DNA of 64,000 bases. It comes from Candidatus Bathyarchaeota archaeon. Lineage in GTDB: Archaea; Thermoproteota; Bathyarchaeia; Bathyarchaeales; Bathycorpusculaceae. Made by a program: the position numbers and the translations under genes. The notes under the pieces are model-generated. The model saw nothing but the letters and a program-made list of their open reading frames with translations, was not told where the DNA came from and did not search any database. Location: assembly GCA_026014745.1 (NCBI GenBank), contig JAOZHS010000001.1, positions 806,001 to 870,000 on the forward strand. Direction: 5' to 3'. The stretch's first letter is position 1, and every line of letters begins with the position of its first letter. Below are positions 23,560 to 31,281 of this stretch, one piece after another.

Positions 23560-26436
23560 TTATTTGAAACGTTTGCTTAGTGCTTTGCGTTCCGCTTCCA
23601 AAACAAGCTCGTAGAATTTGTCTGAAAGCTTGGGTTCCTTCTCCAAAACCGCCGCAGCCTCTGCCACGTAAACCCGCCGTGCACTCAAAACAACCGCAGC
23701 CGCTTTTCCATACTTCTCAACTAACTCCGCCGTCGCTTTTGCGTGCGTCTGCATTTTTTCTTCACGCTTGGCTAAGTGTTCGCCCTTCTTTTCCAATAGT
23801 GGCAAAGCTTTTTCCTCCTCCACTTTTAGTATGCCAATGGCATGAGAGCCACAGTGGGGACATTGGGGCTTGTCCGGAAGGTCCTTTATGCGTATCATTT
23901 CCATGTAATCCCAGCAGTTGGTGCAAACAAAGTTGCCTGTCTCGTTTAGCAAGCGCGCTTTTGCCGACTCCACCAACACTGCCCGCATTTGTTCGGGTGG
24001 AATCAAATCGGTTTTCATGCTAACCCGCTCTAAGCCCACACGCGCCACAGGGCTCACATTACCGCCTAGGTCTATTAACTGTAACCGTGTTAATCCATCT
24101 TTGAGCCTTCCCAGAACCATAACTAAACCGTCAGCGTCGAGGTCTTTGCTATAAACCTCCTTAAGCCCCTCCTCATAGATGGGTGTCCCCTCAAAACTTG
24201 AAATCAACTTCTGAATACTGATGCTACTAAAGTCTGCCCACTTTTTAAGAGCCCCAAACCGCCGCGCTACCTGAATAACCCGACGCTTAAACAACCCCGT
24301 CTTCACAGTGGACGTCGTAAGTGTACTTCGTATGGCTTGTTCGCTCATTATTTTTATTTCACCTACAACCTCCTTGAGACGCTCAGCCGTCATGGCGCCC
24401 ATGGTTTGAACAAACACGCGGTAGGGGTCATGCTGAACCACGATGCCACGACCCAGAATGTCAGAAAGCACCTGTCCCAACAACTGAGCAAAGGCACGGT
24501 TAATGTTTGAGCCAAAATTAGAATGAATGATTACAAACTCGCCCCACTCCTCAATCACGATACGCTCAGGCGTAGGCACAGGGAAACCGCTATGCACCTG
24601 CTCAAGCGTCTCGGTCAAAGCCCGCAAAATAGTCTCAGCATCTGCAGGATACTTCTCTGCAAGTTTGGCGCTGATTTCTTGGGCGCTGGCGCCACGTTGA
24701 TTTTCTGCTTCGACAAAGCCGCGGATTTCCGCAAGGTCCTGCGCCACCTCGTAGGGCACGGGTATTTCTTCACCGATCCAACTAGGTATACTGCCGGTTG
24801 GGTCCTCGACGGGGCGCACATAAACTTTGTCTTCAGTGGTATGTATGATTTGCCAAGGGCTACCGCGGATGATGAATTTGGTTCCAGGTTTACCGTATTC
24901 CGCCATAAACGCCTCATCAAGCACCCCTATCGAGGCGTCTGCGGTTTGGTCAATAACGAGAAACTGTTTCTCAACAGGAATCATCGACAGATTATCAAAA
25001 TAATACTCAAACAACGCTTTGGTACGTTGAGGTCGCAGTACCACTTGGTCCTCAAACGACGCCCACGCCAACCGCGGGAACCGTTGATGCATGTATTTGA
25101 TGATTTTCTCTACATCAGCGATGTTGAGGTCTGCAAAGGGCGCCGCATTCTTGCAAATGTCGAGGATTTCACTAAAAGTTAAGCGACGATTTTTAAGCAG
25201 TAACCCCGCGATTTGATGTGCCAATACATCGTAGGGTTTATCGGGAATTTCCAGCGGCTCCAATTGCTCGTTTAATGCTCTTCGGGCAATTACCAACGCT
25301 TCTAGGGTGTCGTCGGAGTCCATGCCAATAATTAACCCCTCTGAAAGGTAACCGTAGGTGTGTCCTGCTCTACCCACGCGTTGGATAAGCCTCGAAACTT
25401 GCCGTGGACTCATGTATTGGATGACGAGGTCTATGCTGCCTACGTCAATGCCTAGTTCGAGGCTGCTCGTGGCAATCAAGCCTTTTAGTGCACCTTTTTT
25501 GAGTCCTGTTTCTGCGGCGAGGCGAGATGTTTTTGCCAGTGAGCCGTGGTGGATGGAGATGGGGAAGTCGACGTCCCAGACTTTGAAGCGTGACGCCAAA
25601 ACCTCAGAGATGGAACGAGTGTTGGTGAATAGTAGGACGGATTTTCGTTTGTTCATGTAGTCGCGGATTATGCGGAGGCGGGCGGCGACTTCGGGGTGCG
25701 TGTAGATTTTGGAGGCAAACTGTGCGTCTTGTTCGGTGGGTTTGGGGTAGATGACTTGGAGCTTCACCATCTTGGCAACTGAAACACGCACCGTTTCAAC
25801 GATTCGTTTTTCGCCGACGAGGAATCGCGCCACGTTTTCAGGGCTACCCACTGTTGCGGATAACCCGACCATCTGAAAATCCCGTCCAATCAAGCCTCTT
25901 ATGCGTTCCAGTGCTAAGGAGAGTTGACTGCCCCGTTTGTTGTCCGCTAATTCGTGGACTTCGTCAATGACTACCCATTTTAGGGCTTGCAGATGCTGCC
26001 GAAGCACCCACCCTGAGAGTATAGCTTGCAAGGTTTCGGGGGTGGTTATGAGGATGTCGGGTGGGCATTGCGATTGGCGGGTGCGTTCTTTGGTTTCGGT
26101 GTCGCCGTGACGTACTGCTAGTTTAATGTCGAGGTTGTTGCACCACCATTGTAGTCGTTCAAGTAAATCCCTGTTTAATGCCCGAAGGGGTGTGATGTAG
26201 AGGACTTTTATGCCGGGGGTTTTTGGTTGCTGCAGAAGCATGCTGAGGATGGGTAGGAAGGCGGATTCGGTTTTGCCCGTGGCAGTTGGCGAAATCAACA
26301 GCACGTTTTTGCCGTCAAGGATTTTGGGGATGACTTTTTCTTGGGGTTCGGTGGGTTTTTGGAATCCCTTCTGTTCAATTAGCCTTCGAATGGGCTTAAC
26401 AAGTAACTCAAAAGCGTTTTCGCCTGCAGTTTGCAA
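23560..26436 (-). CDS. lhr: Lhr-type superfamily 2 DNA/RNA helicase with zinc-finger tail
   Basis: 958 residues. Walker A SPTATGKTES (49-58), DEVH box (158-161), SAT motif (193-195), helicase motif VI QRVGRAGHTYG. After the two RecA domains comes the winged-helix and beta-barrel Lhr core (KFIIRGSPWQIIHTTEDKVYV) and a large C-terminal region. Near the C-terminus CTNCWDY...CPHCGSH is a four-Cys zinc finger, followed by a helical tail. Archaeal Lhr enzymes unwind forked DNA and RNA:DNA hybrids and act in replication-coupled repair. The start is TTG at 26436, which fits the family N-terminus (LLVKPIRRLIEQKGFQKPTEPQ). It diverges from the zinc-ribbon gene. Confidence 0.92.
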   Translation of the reverse strand: MQTAGENAFELLVKPIRRLIEQKGFQKPTEPQEKVIPKILDGKNVLLISPTATGKTESAFLPILSMLLQQPKTPGIKVLYITPLRALNRDLLERLQWWCNNLDIKLAVRHGDTETKERTRQSQCPPDILITTPETLQAILSGWVLRQHLQALKWVVIDEVHELADNKRGSQLSLALERIRGLIGRDFQMVGLSATVGSPENVARFLVGEKRIVETVRVSVAKMVKLQVIYPKPTEQDAQFASKIYTHPEVAARLRIIRDYMNKRKSVLLFTNTRSISEVLASRFKVWDVDFPISIHHGSLAKTSRLAAETGLKKGALKGLIATSSLELGIDVGSIDLVIQYMSPRQVSRLIQRVGRAGHTYGYLSEGLIIGMDSDDTLEALVIARRALNEQLEPLEIPDKPYDVLAHQIAGLLLKNRRLTFSEILDICKNAAPFADLNIADVEKIIKYMHQRFPRLAWASFEDQVVLRPQRTKALFEYYFDNLSMIPVEKQFLVIDQTADASIGVLDEAFMAEYGKPGTKFIIRGSPWQIIHTTEDKVYVRPVEDPTGSIPSWIGEEIPVPYEVAQDLAEIRGFVEAENQRGASAQEISAKLAEKYPADAETILRALTETLEQVHSGFPVPTPERIVIEEWGEFVIIHSNFGSNINRAFAQLLGQVLSDILGRGIVVQHDPYRVFVQTMGAMTAERLKEVVGEIKIMSEQAIRSTLTTSTVKTGLFKRRVIQVARRFGALKKWADFSSISIQKLISSFEGTPIYEEGLKEVYSKDLDADGLVMVLGRLKDGLTRLQLIDLGGNVSPVARVGLERVSMKTDLIPPEQMRAVLVESAKARLLNETGNFVCTNCWDYMEMIRIKDLPDKPQCPHCGSHAIGILKVEEEKALPLLEKKGEHLAKREEKMQTHAKATAELVEKYGKAAAVVLSARRVYVAEAAAVLEKEPKLSDKFYELVLEAERKALSKRFK

Positions 26437-26627
26437 TAAGGAGTGGACCCCGACTGTTAGAGATAAGCTTTGGTTGTGGTATAAAAAATTGTTGCGCCAA
26501 TTTTGTAATCAAGCGGGTTTAAAAGGGTTTAATATGTTGAAGTTAGTGTCTGCTTTTTAGACAAGTGTCTGTTTTGCTTTTTTCGGGTGCTGATTATGTG
26601 TTGAAAATCTATGGAAAGTTTTTTATG

Positions 26628-26639
26628 TTATCGCGATAA
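26628..26639. promoter_or_regulatory. Perfect 12-bp palindrome, candidate operator
   Basis: TTATCGCGATAA is a perfect inverted repeat. It lies between a TTTTTTATG TATA-like stretch and the ribosome-binding site of the zinc-ribbon gene, i.e. close to the expected transcription start. The position suits a repressor site. The regulator is unknown. Confidence 0.45.
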
Positions 26640-26670
26640 AGCATGGAAGCGATGATACGGAGGAAAAATC

Positions 26671-26841
26671 GTGGCTAAATGTCCAAAATGTTCAACCGAA
26701 GTAGCAAAGCCCAAAAAGACTTGGAAAATGGCAGGTCGCCCAGACAAAGCTGGCAAACGCATGCAACTAGAAATCGGACTCTACGAATGCCCCAAATGCG
26801 GTAACGTTTTCCGCGAAGTCCTAAGCAAAAACAAGATCTAA
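26671..26841 (+). CDS. Small double-CxxC zinc-ribbon protein (56 aa)
   Basis: GTG start at 26671 with ACGGAGGA at 26657-26664. It reads MAKCPKCSTEVAKPKKTWKM, then AGRPDKAGKRMQLEIGLYEC, then PKCGNVFREVLSKNKI. Two CPKC knuckles 36 residues apart make one zinc ribbon; the lysine-rich linker (KPKKTWKMAGRPDKAGKR) suggests nucleic-acid binding. Conserved small proteins of this look occur in Thermoproteota and are sometimes annotated as chromatin proteins; that is from memory and unproven. It is followed by a hairpin terminator, so it is monocistronic and probably well expressed. Confidence 0.85.
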   Translation: MAKCPKCSTEVAKPKKTWKMAGRPDKAGKRMQLEIGLYECPKCGNVFREVLSKNKI

Positions 26842-26866
26842 GCCCCTTATTGTAGAGTCGATTGAT

Positions 26867-26898
26867 AGTGCATTTTGCACTCTCTATTTTTCTTTTTT
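26867..26898 (+). terminator. Hairpin and T-rich terminator after the zinc-ribbon gene
   Basis: AGTGCA (26867-26872) and TGCACT (26876-26881) form a perfect six-pair stem with a TTT loop, followed by CTCTATTTTTCTTTTTTT. Archaeal termination mainly needs the T-tract; both are present. Confidence 0.65.
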
Positions 26899-26960
26899 TG
26901 CAGTTGATTAGCGGTAATTTTAAAATCCTTCACCTTCTAAACAGTCTCTGAGATTACGAC

Positions 26961-27581
26961 GTGTTAGCTGTAAACAGGTTATGGCGAAAGAGTACCTTCA
27001 AAATTTTAGTTGGCATAGGCTTAGCGGCGGCGCTTGTTTTGTGTGTCTGGGTCGGGTTACGAGTTGGTCTTAATACGGCTTATCCCGTTTTGTATGTGGA
27101 AAGCGGCAGTATGTGTGTTCCTCAGGGCGGCGGTTGCGATGGATGGAGTCATCTTTTTGAGCCGACGCTGCATGTGGGTGACCTGTTAATTATTGAAGGT
27201 GTTAACCCAAGTGATCTCAACGCCAATTATCCGAACAGCGACATTATTGTTTTCCGTGACCCCGCGCGTGATCGGCTTATTGTTCATCGTATAGTGTATG
27301 AGCAGAACATCAATGGCACGTTTTATTTTAAGACTAAGGGTGATGGTAATGGACCTGTTTTTTGGCCCGATTTGCCTTTTGATTTTGATGATATTCCTGA
27401 TGAGCGGGGTGTGCCGCAGGATTTGGTTGTGGGTAAGGTGATTTTGCGTGTTCCTTTGGTTGGTTGGGTGCCGTTGTTTGTGGCTGAGAGTTCTTGGGGT
27501 GTTTTTCTACTGGTTGGTGTTGTGTTTTTGGTTGGTTTTGTGTTGTTTGTGTTGCCAATGCTGAGAAAGAAGAGGCTATAG
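26961..27581 (+). CDS. Type I signal peptidase, archaeal S26 family
   Basis: 206 residues. An N-terminal transmembrane helix (ILVGIGLAAALVLCVWVGL) is followed by an extracellular catalytic domain. The nucleophile is Ser in LYVESGSMCV; DRLIVHRIVYE supplies the His that replaces the bacterial Lys in archaeal (ER-type) enzymes; FKTKGDGN provides the late Asp. A second hydrophobic helix near the C-terminus (FLLVGVVFLVGFVLFVLPML) anchors it. It cleaves signal peptides of exported proteins such as the large surface proteins in this window. GTG start at 26961. An insert with a Cys pair (MCVPQGGGCDGW) after the Ser is unusual. Confidence 0.88.
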   Translation: MLAVNRLWRKSTFKILVGIGLAAALVLCVWVGLRVGLNTAYPVLYVESGSMCVPQGGGCDGWSHLFEPTLHVGDLLIIEGVNPSDLNANYPNSDIIVFRDPARDRLIVHRIVYEQNINGTFYFKTKGDGNGPVFWPDLPFDFDDIPDERGVPQDLVVGKVILRVPLVGWVPLFVAESSWGVFLLVGVVFLVGFVLFVLPMLRKKRL

Positions 27582-27593
27582 TTCATAGATGTA

Positions 27594-27601
27594 TTTATAA
27601 A
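27594..27601 (+). promoter_or_regulatory. TATA box of tbp
   Basis: TTTATAAA, predicted transcription start near 27624, with AGAGGGGA (27638-27645) as ribosome-binding site before the GTG at 27650. This is a strong consensus archaeal promoter. Confidence 0.7.
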
Positions 27602-27649
27602 GTAAACAACCGATAAATTACTATTTGAGAGCGATATAGAGGGGAACGA

Positions 27650-28210
27650 GTGCCAAAAGTAAAAGCAACTGTTAGCATTGAGAACGTTGTCGCTTCAGCC
27701 ACGCTCAACCAAAAAGTCGACCTTAACTCTGTTGTTAAAGGTTACCCCGGCGTCGAATATCGCCCTGAACAGTTTCCTGGTCTCGTTTTTCGGCTTAAAC
27801 GTCCCAAGACTGCTACTTTGATTTTTAATTCTGGAAAAATGGTTTGTACAGGCGCTAAATCGGAAAAAGAAGCTAAACGCGCCGTCATGAAAGTTATAAA
27901 GGAACTCAAGAAAAGTGGCATAATCATCATCGGCAAACCTGAACTAAAAATCCAAAATATAGTCGCTTCGGGCAGCTTTGGCGGAATGATAGACCTTGAA
28001 CGAGCCGCCTATAGTCTGGGTCACGCGATGTATGAGCCTGAGCAGTTTCCGGGCTTAATTTATCGTATGGAAGAGCCTAAAGTGGTGATTCTGCTTTTTG
28101 CAAGCGGCAAATTTGTCTGTACGGGCGGTAAAAAAGAACCCAGCGTGTTTGAGGCTGTTGAATTGTTGCATGGGTTGTTGGAAGAAACCAGCCTGATTTA
28201 TTACGAGTAA
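27650..28210 (+). CDS. tbp: TATA-box-binding protein
   Basis: 186 residues made of two imperfect direct repeats of about 90 residues, the TBP saddle. Repeat signatures: IENVVASATLNQKVDL / IQNIVASGSFGGMIDL, YRPEQFPGLVFRLKRPK / YEPEQFPGLIYRMEEPK, and LIFNSGKMVCTGAKSE / LLFASGKFVCTGGKKE. It recruits TFB and RNA polymerase to promoters. GTG start with AGAGGGGA upstream. The short C-terminal tail lacks the acidic extension of some species. It is convergent with pyrE, three bases apart. Confidence 0.98.
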   Translation: MPKVKATVSIENVVASATLNQKVDLNSVVKGYPGVEYRPEQFPGLVFRLKRPKTATLIFNSGKMVCTGAKSEKEAKRAVMKVIKELKKSGIIIIGKPELKIQNIVASGSFGGMIDLERAAYSLGHAMYEPEQFPGLIYRMEEPKVVILLFASGKFVCTGGKKEPSVFEAVELLHGLLEETSLIYYE

Positions 28211-28213
28211 TTG

Positions 28214-28804
28214 TTAGTGTTTTTTTATTTGTTTGCGGATGGTTTTTAGGTTTTCTTCGTCTATGGCTCCGATTTCAAAAAGTGTGTTGGCTATCTCGCT
28301 GATTTCTAGTAGGGGATAAAGTGTTACGCCGTCTTTTTCGAGGATTTGTTTGCCGCCTTCTTCGCGGTCTAAAAACGCGACTGCTTTTGTTACGATTCCG
28401 CCTTCTGCTCGTACTGCATCCGCGGCAGCCTTCAGAGATAACCCCGTGGTTACCAAGTCGTCGACGAGGAGCACTTTTTCGCCGCTGACTAGTACGCCTT
28501 CGACTCTGCGTTCTCGTCCATGCAGGTGGGCGCCTTTGCGGACGTATAGGAAGGGTTTGCGTAGGTTATAGGCGATTTGGGATGCAAATGGGATGCCTGC
28601 AAGCGGTATGCCTGCGATGCGGTCGAAGTTTCCAAGTCCAATCTGTTCGGTTATGTATTGGGCGTAGAAGTCGCATATTTCTCGGAAGGCATCAGGAAAA
28701 CTGGGGATAACGCGGAGGTCAATGTAGTAGGGGCTGGCTTTGCCGCTGGATAACTCGAATACGCCGAATTTTACGGCGTCAATTTTGAAGAGGATGTTTG
28801 CCAT
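28214..28804 (-). CDS. pyrE: Orotate phosphoribosyltransferase
   Basis: 196 residues. It makes OMP from orotate and PRPP in pyrimidine synthesis. Visible: N-terminal FGVFELSSGKASPYYIDLR, the flexible loop FLYVRKGAHLHGRERRVEG, and the PRPP-binding motif KVLLVDDLVTTGLSLKAA. ATG start at 28804; length matches the family. It uses the PRPP made by prs in this window but is not in an operon with it. Confidence 0.95.
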   Translation of the reverse strand: MANILFKIDAVKFGVFELSSGKASPYYIDLRVIPSFPDAFREICDFYAQYITEQIGLGNFDRIAGIPLAGIPFASQIAYNLRKPFLYVRKGAHLHGRERRVEGVLVSGEKVLLVDDLVTTGLSLKAAADAVRAEGGIVTKAVAFLDREEGGKQILEKDGVTLYPLLEISEIANTLFEIGAIDEENLKTIRKQIKKH

Positions 28805-28952
28805 GCGGGTTTTTCGGTCAAGGTTTACGTTTTGAGTTTTCAGTTTTTCACTTCCATTTTTTTTATTTGATTTGATTCCACAAATTTACTATGCATGGTG
28901 CGTTTAAAAGAAGTTGCGTAAGGCCAATTTTTGAAACGGGGATGTCTATTGA

Positions 28953-29129
28953 TTTTCAACATGTTAATGCGGCTTGTTTTGTGCTAATACTGACCTACCC
29001 CTCTATAGTTTCTGCATAGAACCACTAATAGGATCCAAATAGACTGCAAATAGGTTCGTTGACAACAAAAGAAAACAATGAACAGCAATGTTAGCGCAAT
29101 GCAGTCGGGCACTAGCAGGGCCCATTCAG
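28953..29129. repeat. Dispersed intergenic repeat, copy A (longest)
   Basis: Longest copy of a four-member intergenic family. It starts TTTTCAACATGTTAATG, continues through CTAATACTGACCTACCCC, TCTGCATAGAACCACTAATA, GGATCCAAATAGACTGCAAA and ends near GGGCACTAGCAGGGCCC. Copy B at 48639 is nearly identical over about 80 bases. Indels between copies are not multiples of three, so it does not code for protein. Its GGATCC centre lies in an imperfect palindrome (CTAATAGGATCCAAATAG). Confidence 0.85.
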
Positions 29130-29243
29130 TAGAGGTTAGTCATGTCTCACCCAAAAACTCTCCACCCGCCCTACGCCTATAAAGAATCCCGCGGCTCAAA
29201 AAGCATTAAACAAAACAACCTGCAAAACCAGCCAAACTACTAA

Positions 29244-29310
29244 ATTTCAACATATTAATGGCTCTGTTTTCAGCCAATACCGACCTACCCCCCTTAGGCT
29301 TTTGCAGATT
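29244..29310. repeat. Dispersed intergenic repeat, copy D (truncated)
   Basis: AAATTTCAACATATTAATGG, then CCAATACCGACCTACCCCCC and TTAGGCTTTTGCAGATTG align with the first half of copy A. The GGATCC half is missing. It lies about 80 bases upstream of tRNA-Arg. Confidence 0.7.
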
Positions 29311-29387
29311 GAGTTTCGGGGTGAGGGATTGGCGGAAAGCAATAGGTAAAATTATATGTGGATGTGTTGCATTTACTCTGCCAATGT

Positions 29388-29465
29388 GGGTCCGTGGCGC
29401 AGTACGGATAGCGCGTCAGCCTTCTAAGCTGAAAGTCAAGGGTTCAAATCCCTTCGGACCCGCCA
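29388..29465 (+). tRNA. tRNA-Arg (TCT anticodon), CCA encoded
   Basis: Acceptor GGGTCCG pairs with CGGACCC; anticodon stem TCAGC/GCTGA with loop CTTCTAA gives anticodon TCT (Arg, AGA); T arm CAAGGG/CCCTT with TTCAAAT; discriminator G and encoded CCA at 29463-29465. An ATTATATG box about 33 bases upstream fits its promoter. The AT-rich accessory block begins directly downstream. Confidence 0.95.
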
Positions 29466-29495
29466 TTGTTCTTTTAAAGTTAGATCCTGCTTTTT

Positions 29496-29744
29496 CTAGG
29501 TCAACGTTTTTCCTTGACCAAATTGCCCAATATGACCAATTTCTAAGTTAGGTACTTCTCTAAGTTTACTCTGAATGTAATCTGCTGATTGTTGATGATA
29601 TTCAAATTGTGGTTTGTTATTCACTCTGCCTATATAGTGCCTAGCTCTAGCGTACTTTATTGTTTCACTTTTGTTATAGAAAACTTGGGTAGTTGCCATT
29701 TTACTGCAAACTTCACACTCACACTTTACACATTTGATTTTCAT
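29496..29744 (-). CDS. Small zinc-knuckle protein next to tRNA-Arg
   Basis: 82 residues. It starts MKIKCVKCECEVCSK, two closely spaced CxxC/CxC knuckles, then YARARHYIGRVNNKPQFEYH, a conserved-looking strand region, and a helix QSADYIQSKLREV. The second half resembles short archaeal zinc proteins with RYxRVRHY...FEYH motifs that I have seen as stand-alone genes or near recombinases; that is weak memory. ATG start at 29744. It converges on tRNA-Arg and diverges from the TIR gene. No integrase is visible. Confidence 0.6.
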   Translation of the reverse strand: MKIKCVKCECEVCSKMATTQVFYNKSETIKYARARHYIGRVNNKPQFEYHQQSADYIQSKLREVPNLEIGHIGQFGQGKTLT

Positions 29745-29777
29745 ACTCTCACTAGCTTGGAGTTGGAGAGCTATACG

Positions 29778-29787
29778 TTGTATACAA
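29778..29787. promoter_or_regulatory. Palindrome TTGTATACAA in a divergent promoter region
   Basis: A perfect ten-base palindrome in the 139-base region between the zinc-knuckle gene (minus) and the TIR gene (plus). It may be an operator, but a palindrome of this length can occur by chance in AT-rich DNA. Confidence 0.3.
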
Positions 29788-29883
29788 TGACCATTAAGAA
29801 CTATTTTTGGAGCGTAAGTTGCAACAAAAAAGTTATAGCTGATATCAAAAGTAACTAATTGTCAAATCAAGGGATGGCGCGCT

Positions 29884-30621
29884 TTGAACAGACACGACTT
29901 CTACATAGTGGACCCTTATTACATTTTCATCTCATATGCTAGTGCAGATAACAACTTGGCGCAACTTCTCTGTGATTCACTAGGAAGAATAGTTCAGTTT
30001 AGACCATACAAAGCAGAAAACTATCCAAGTTTTGAGGTGGGGTTTAAGCAACGCATTCAAAGTGCAATCATTAACAGCTTCTTTGTTATTGCTCTGTTAA
30101 CAGAAAGTGGGAAGTCCTCTCAATTTGTTAACCAAGAATTGGGTTTTGCATTAGCTGTCAAATTTTATAATAAAAATGTGGTGAAAGCTAAGTTAGACCC
30201 CAACAAGGATATACCTATAATTATCCCAATCAGCCGAAAAAATGTAGATTTAAGAGGCTTCATCACTAAAGATTCAGATGATATTCTATTTCTAGAGAAT
30301 TTTAATTCAAAAGAACTTTTAGCAGCAAATGTGATATTCTCACTTAGAAAATCAATTTATAAAGGATTTCAGGGGAAAACTCTGGACTTAAACGTGTATT
30401 GTACCAATTGTCACGATAACAAGGGATTGTCTACCGGGTTTACAGTTAATCTTCCCCCAGTAGAAATTATCAATGATTTAATTCAAAAGAATAAAGCGCT
30501 AAAGTGTAAATGTCCTAAGTGTGGAAAAATAATACGGATTGATGCAAGGACTTTTTTGCCTTTAGAGGAAAGCATTTTTGAAGATGTTGATGATGACGAG
30601 TCAGTAATTGGAAAACGTTAA
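29884..30621 (+). CDS. TIR-domain protein with C-terminal zinc ribbon
   Basis: 245 residues, TTG start. N-terminal TIR domain (about residues 10-160): YYIFISYASADNNLAQLLCD, AIINSFFVIALLTESG, and SSQFVNQELGFAL with Glu85 in the position of the catalytic glutamate of NAD-cleaving TIRs. C-terminal ribbon with CTNC (174-177) and CPKC (211-214), then an acidic tail. TIR enzymes in prokaryotes mostly act in anti-phage defence (Thoeris, TIR-STING, short Argonaute) or deplete NAD. The zinc ribbon may sense or bind a target. It is in an AT-rich block beside tRNA-Arg with a second TIR-type gene 700 bases away. Confidence 0.8.
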   Translation: MNRHDFYIVDPYYIFISYASADNNLAQLLCDSLGRIVQFRPYKAENYPSFEVGFKQRIQSAIINSFFVIALLTESGKSSQFVNQELGFALAVKFYNKNVVKAKLDPNKDIPIIIPISRKNVDLRGFITKDSDDILFLENFNSKELLAANVIFSLRKSIYKGFQGKTLDLNVYCTNCHDNKGLSTGFTVNLPPVEIINDLIQKNKALKCKCPKCGKIIRIDARTFLPLEESIFEDVDDDESVIGKR

Positions 30622-30972
30622 CCTAATGCACTATATATTCAATCTGTCCTATTTGGACAAAAGTTCATTCATTCATAACAGCTAGTTACTTGATGCTTCT
30701 CTGTGTATCTATTTGGCGCTATTTTCTTATTAGGACACAAACAAATTTGTCTATGGGGTAATCTCTTGCCAATATGAAAACTTGTTCTACTCCACTAAAA
30801 ACTTGGTTGTTGGTCAATAAATAATTTGACACTCAGCTTCTAAAGCTGGATGTCGTGACTTACATTTTAGTGGCTGTAATCGCTCTAAAAAAGTAATTAC
30901 TCCATTGCTGATTTTTCAAAGTTTGAGGGTCGTTCAAGTACTGAGACTGGGGGAAATATTGCTGTTCTTATC
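30622..30972. other. AT-rich spacer with no gene seen
   Basis: 351 bases between the TIR gene and the Cys-rich gene that converges on it. No reading frame with a credible start and ribosome-binding site, no tRNA, and no strong hairpin is seen. At 30834-30850 CAGCTTCTAAAGCTG looks like the anticodon arm of tRNA-Arg, but flanks do not match, so it is not called an attachment site. Confidence 0.5.
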
Positions 30973-31230
30973 TTATCCTTGTATTACCCGTTTAGCACAA
31001 GGTGGATTACCAGAAAGTAGAGCAAGCGCACTTTCTGAGTTATCAGCCTCATTTTTAAATGGAGGTTGAGGTCTTGTTGAGAATTTACTACAGCTTATTT
31101 CCTCATTCATTTCAAAAGCACAGTATGTCGATTCTTTGGAGTTATGAAACGCCTTGCAAAGAAAGCATTTTTTACCTGTCGAAGAGTCAGTTACAACTTT
31201 GCAATATATGCAATCAATGCATTTTACCAT
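30973..31230 (-). CDS. Cys-rich small protein (85 aa)
   Basis: 85 residues. The first 50 hold eight cysteines (MVKCIDCIYCKVV, GKKCFLCKAF, STYCAF, EEISCSKF), arranged like a small treble-clef or double zinc-binding unit; the rest is Pro/Ala/Ser-rich and probably disordered. Proteins with this CxxCxxC...CxxC look are frequent in archaea as unlinked small genes. No function is known. It sits just downstream of, and on the same strand as, the second TIR-type gene, with 51 bases between. Confidence 0.6.
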   Translation of the reverse strand: MVKCIDCIYCKVVTDSSTGKKCFLCKAFHNSKESTYCAFEMNEEISCSKFSTRPQPPFKNEADNSESALALLSGNPPCAKRVIQG

Positions 31231-31281
31231 ATTCCTATAGTCGAATTATGATGTAAAAACTTTGTTAAAGAAATATTTTCT

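Larger units (their letters stand above)
28805..29387. other. Gene-free spacer between pyrE and tRNA-Arg
   Basis: About 580 bases without a supportable coding region. It holds repeat copies A and D in the same orientation, about 115 bases apart, and a T-rich stretch after pyrE's start. The ATTATATG box at about 29351 is a likely promoter for tRNA-Arg. A non-coding RNA in this stretch is possible but not shown. Confidence 0.7.

Noticed and set aside
30834-30850. tRNA-Arg-like anticodon-arm sequence as possible attachment site
   Set aside because: Only about 15 bases of hairpin-like similarity; the rest of the tRNA 3' end is not present, and no integrase is nearby.
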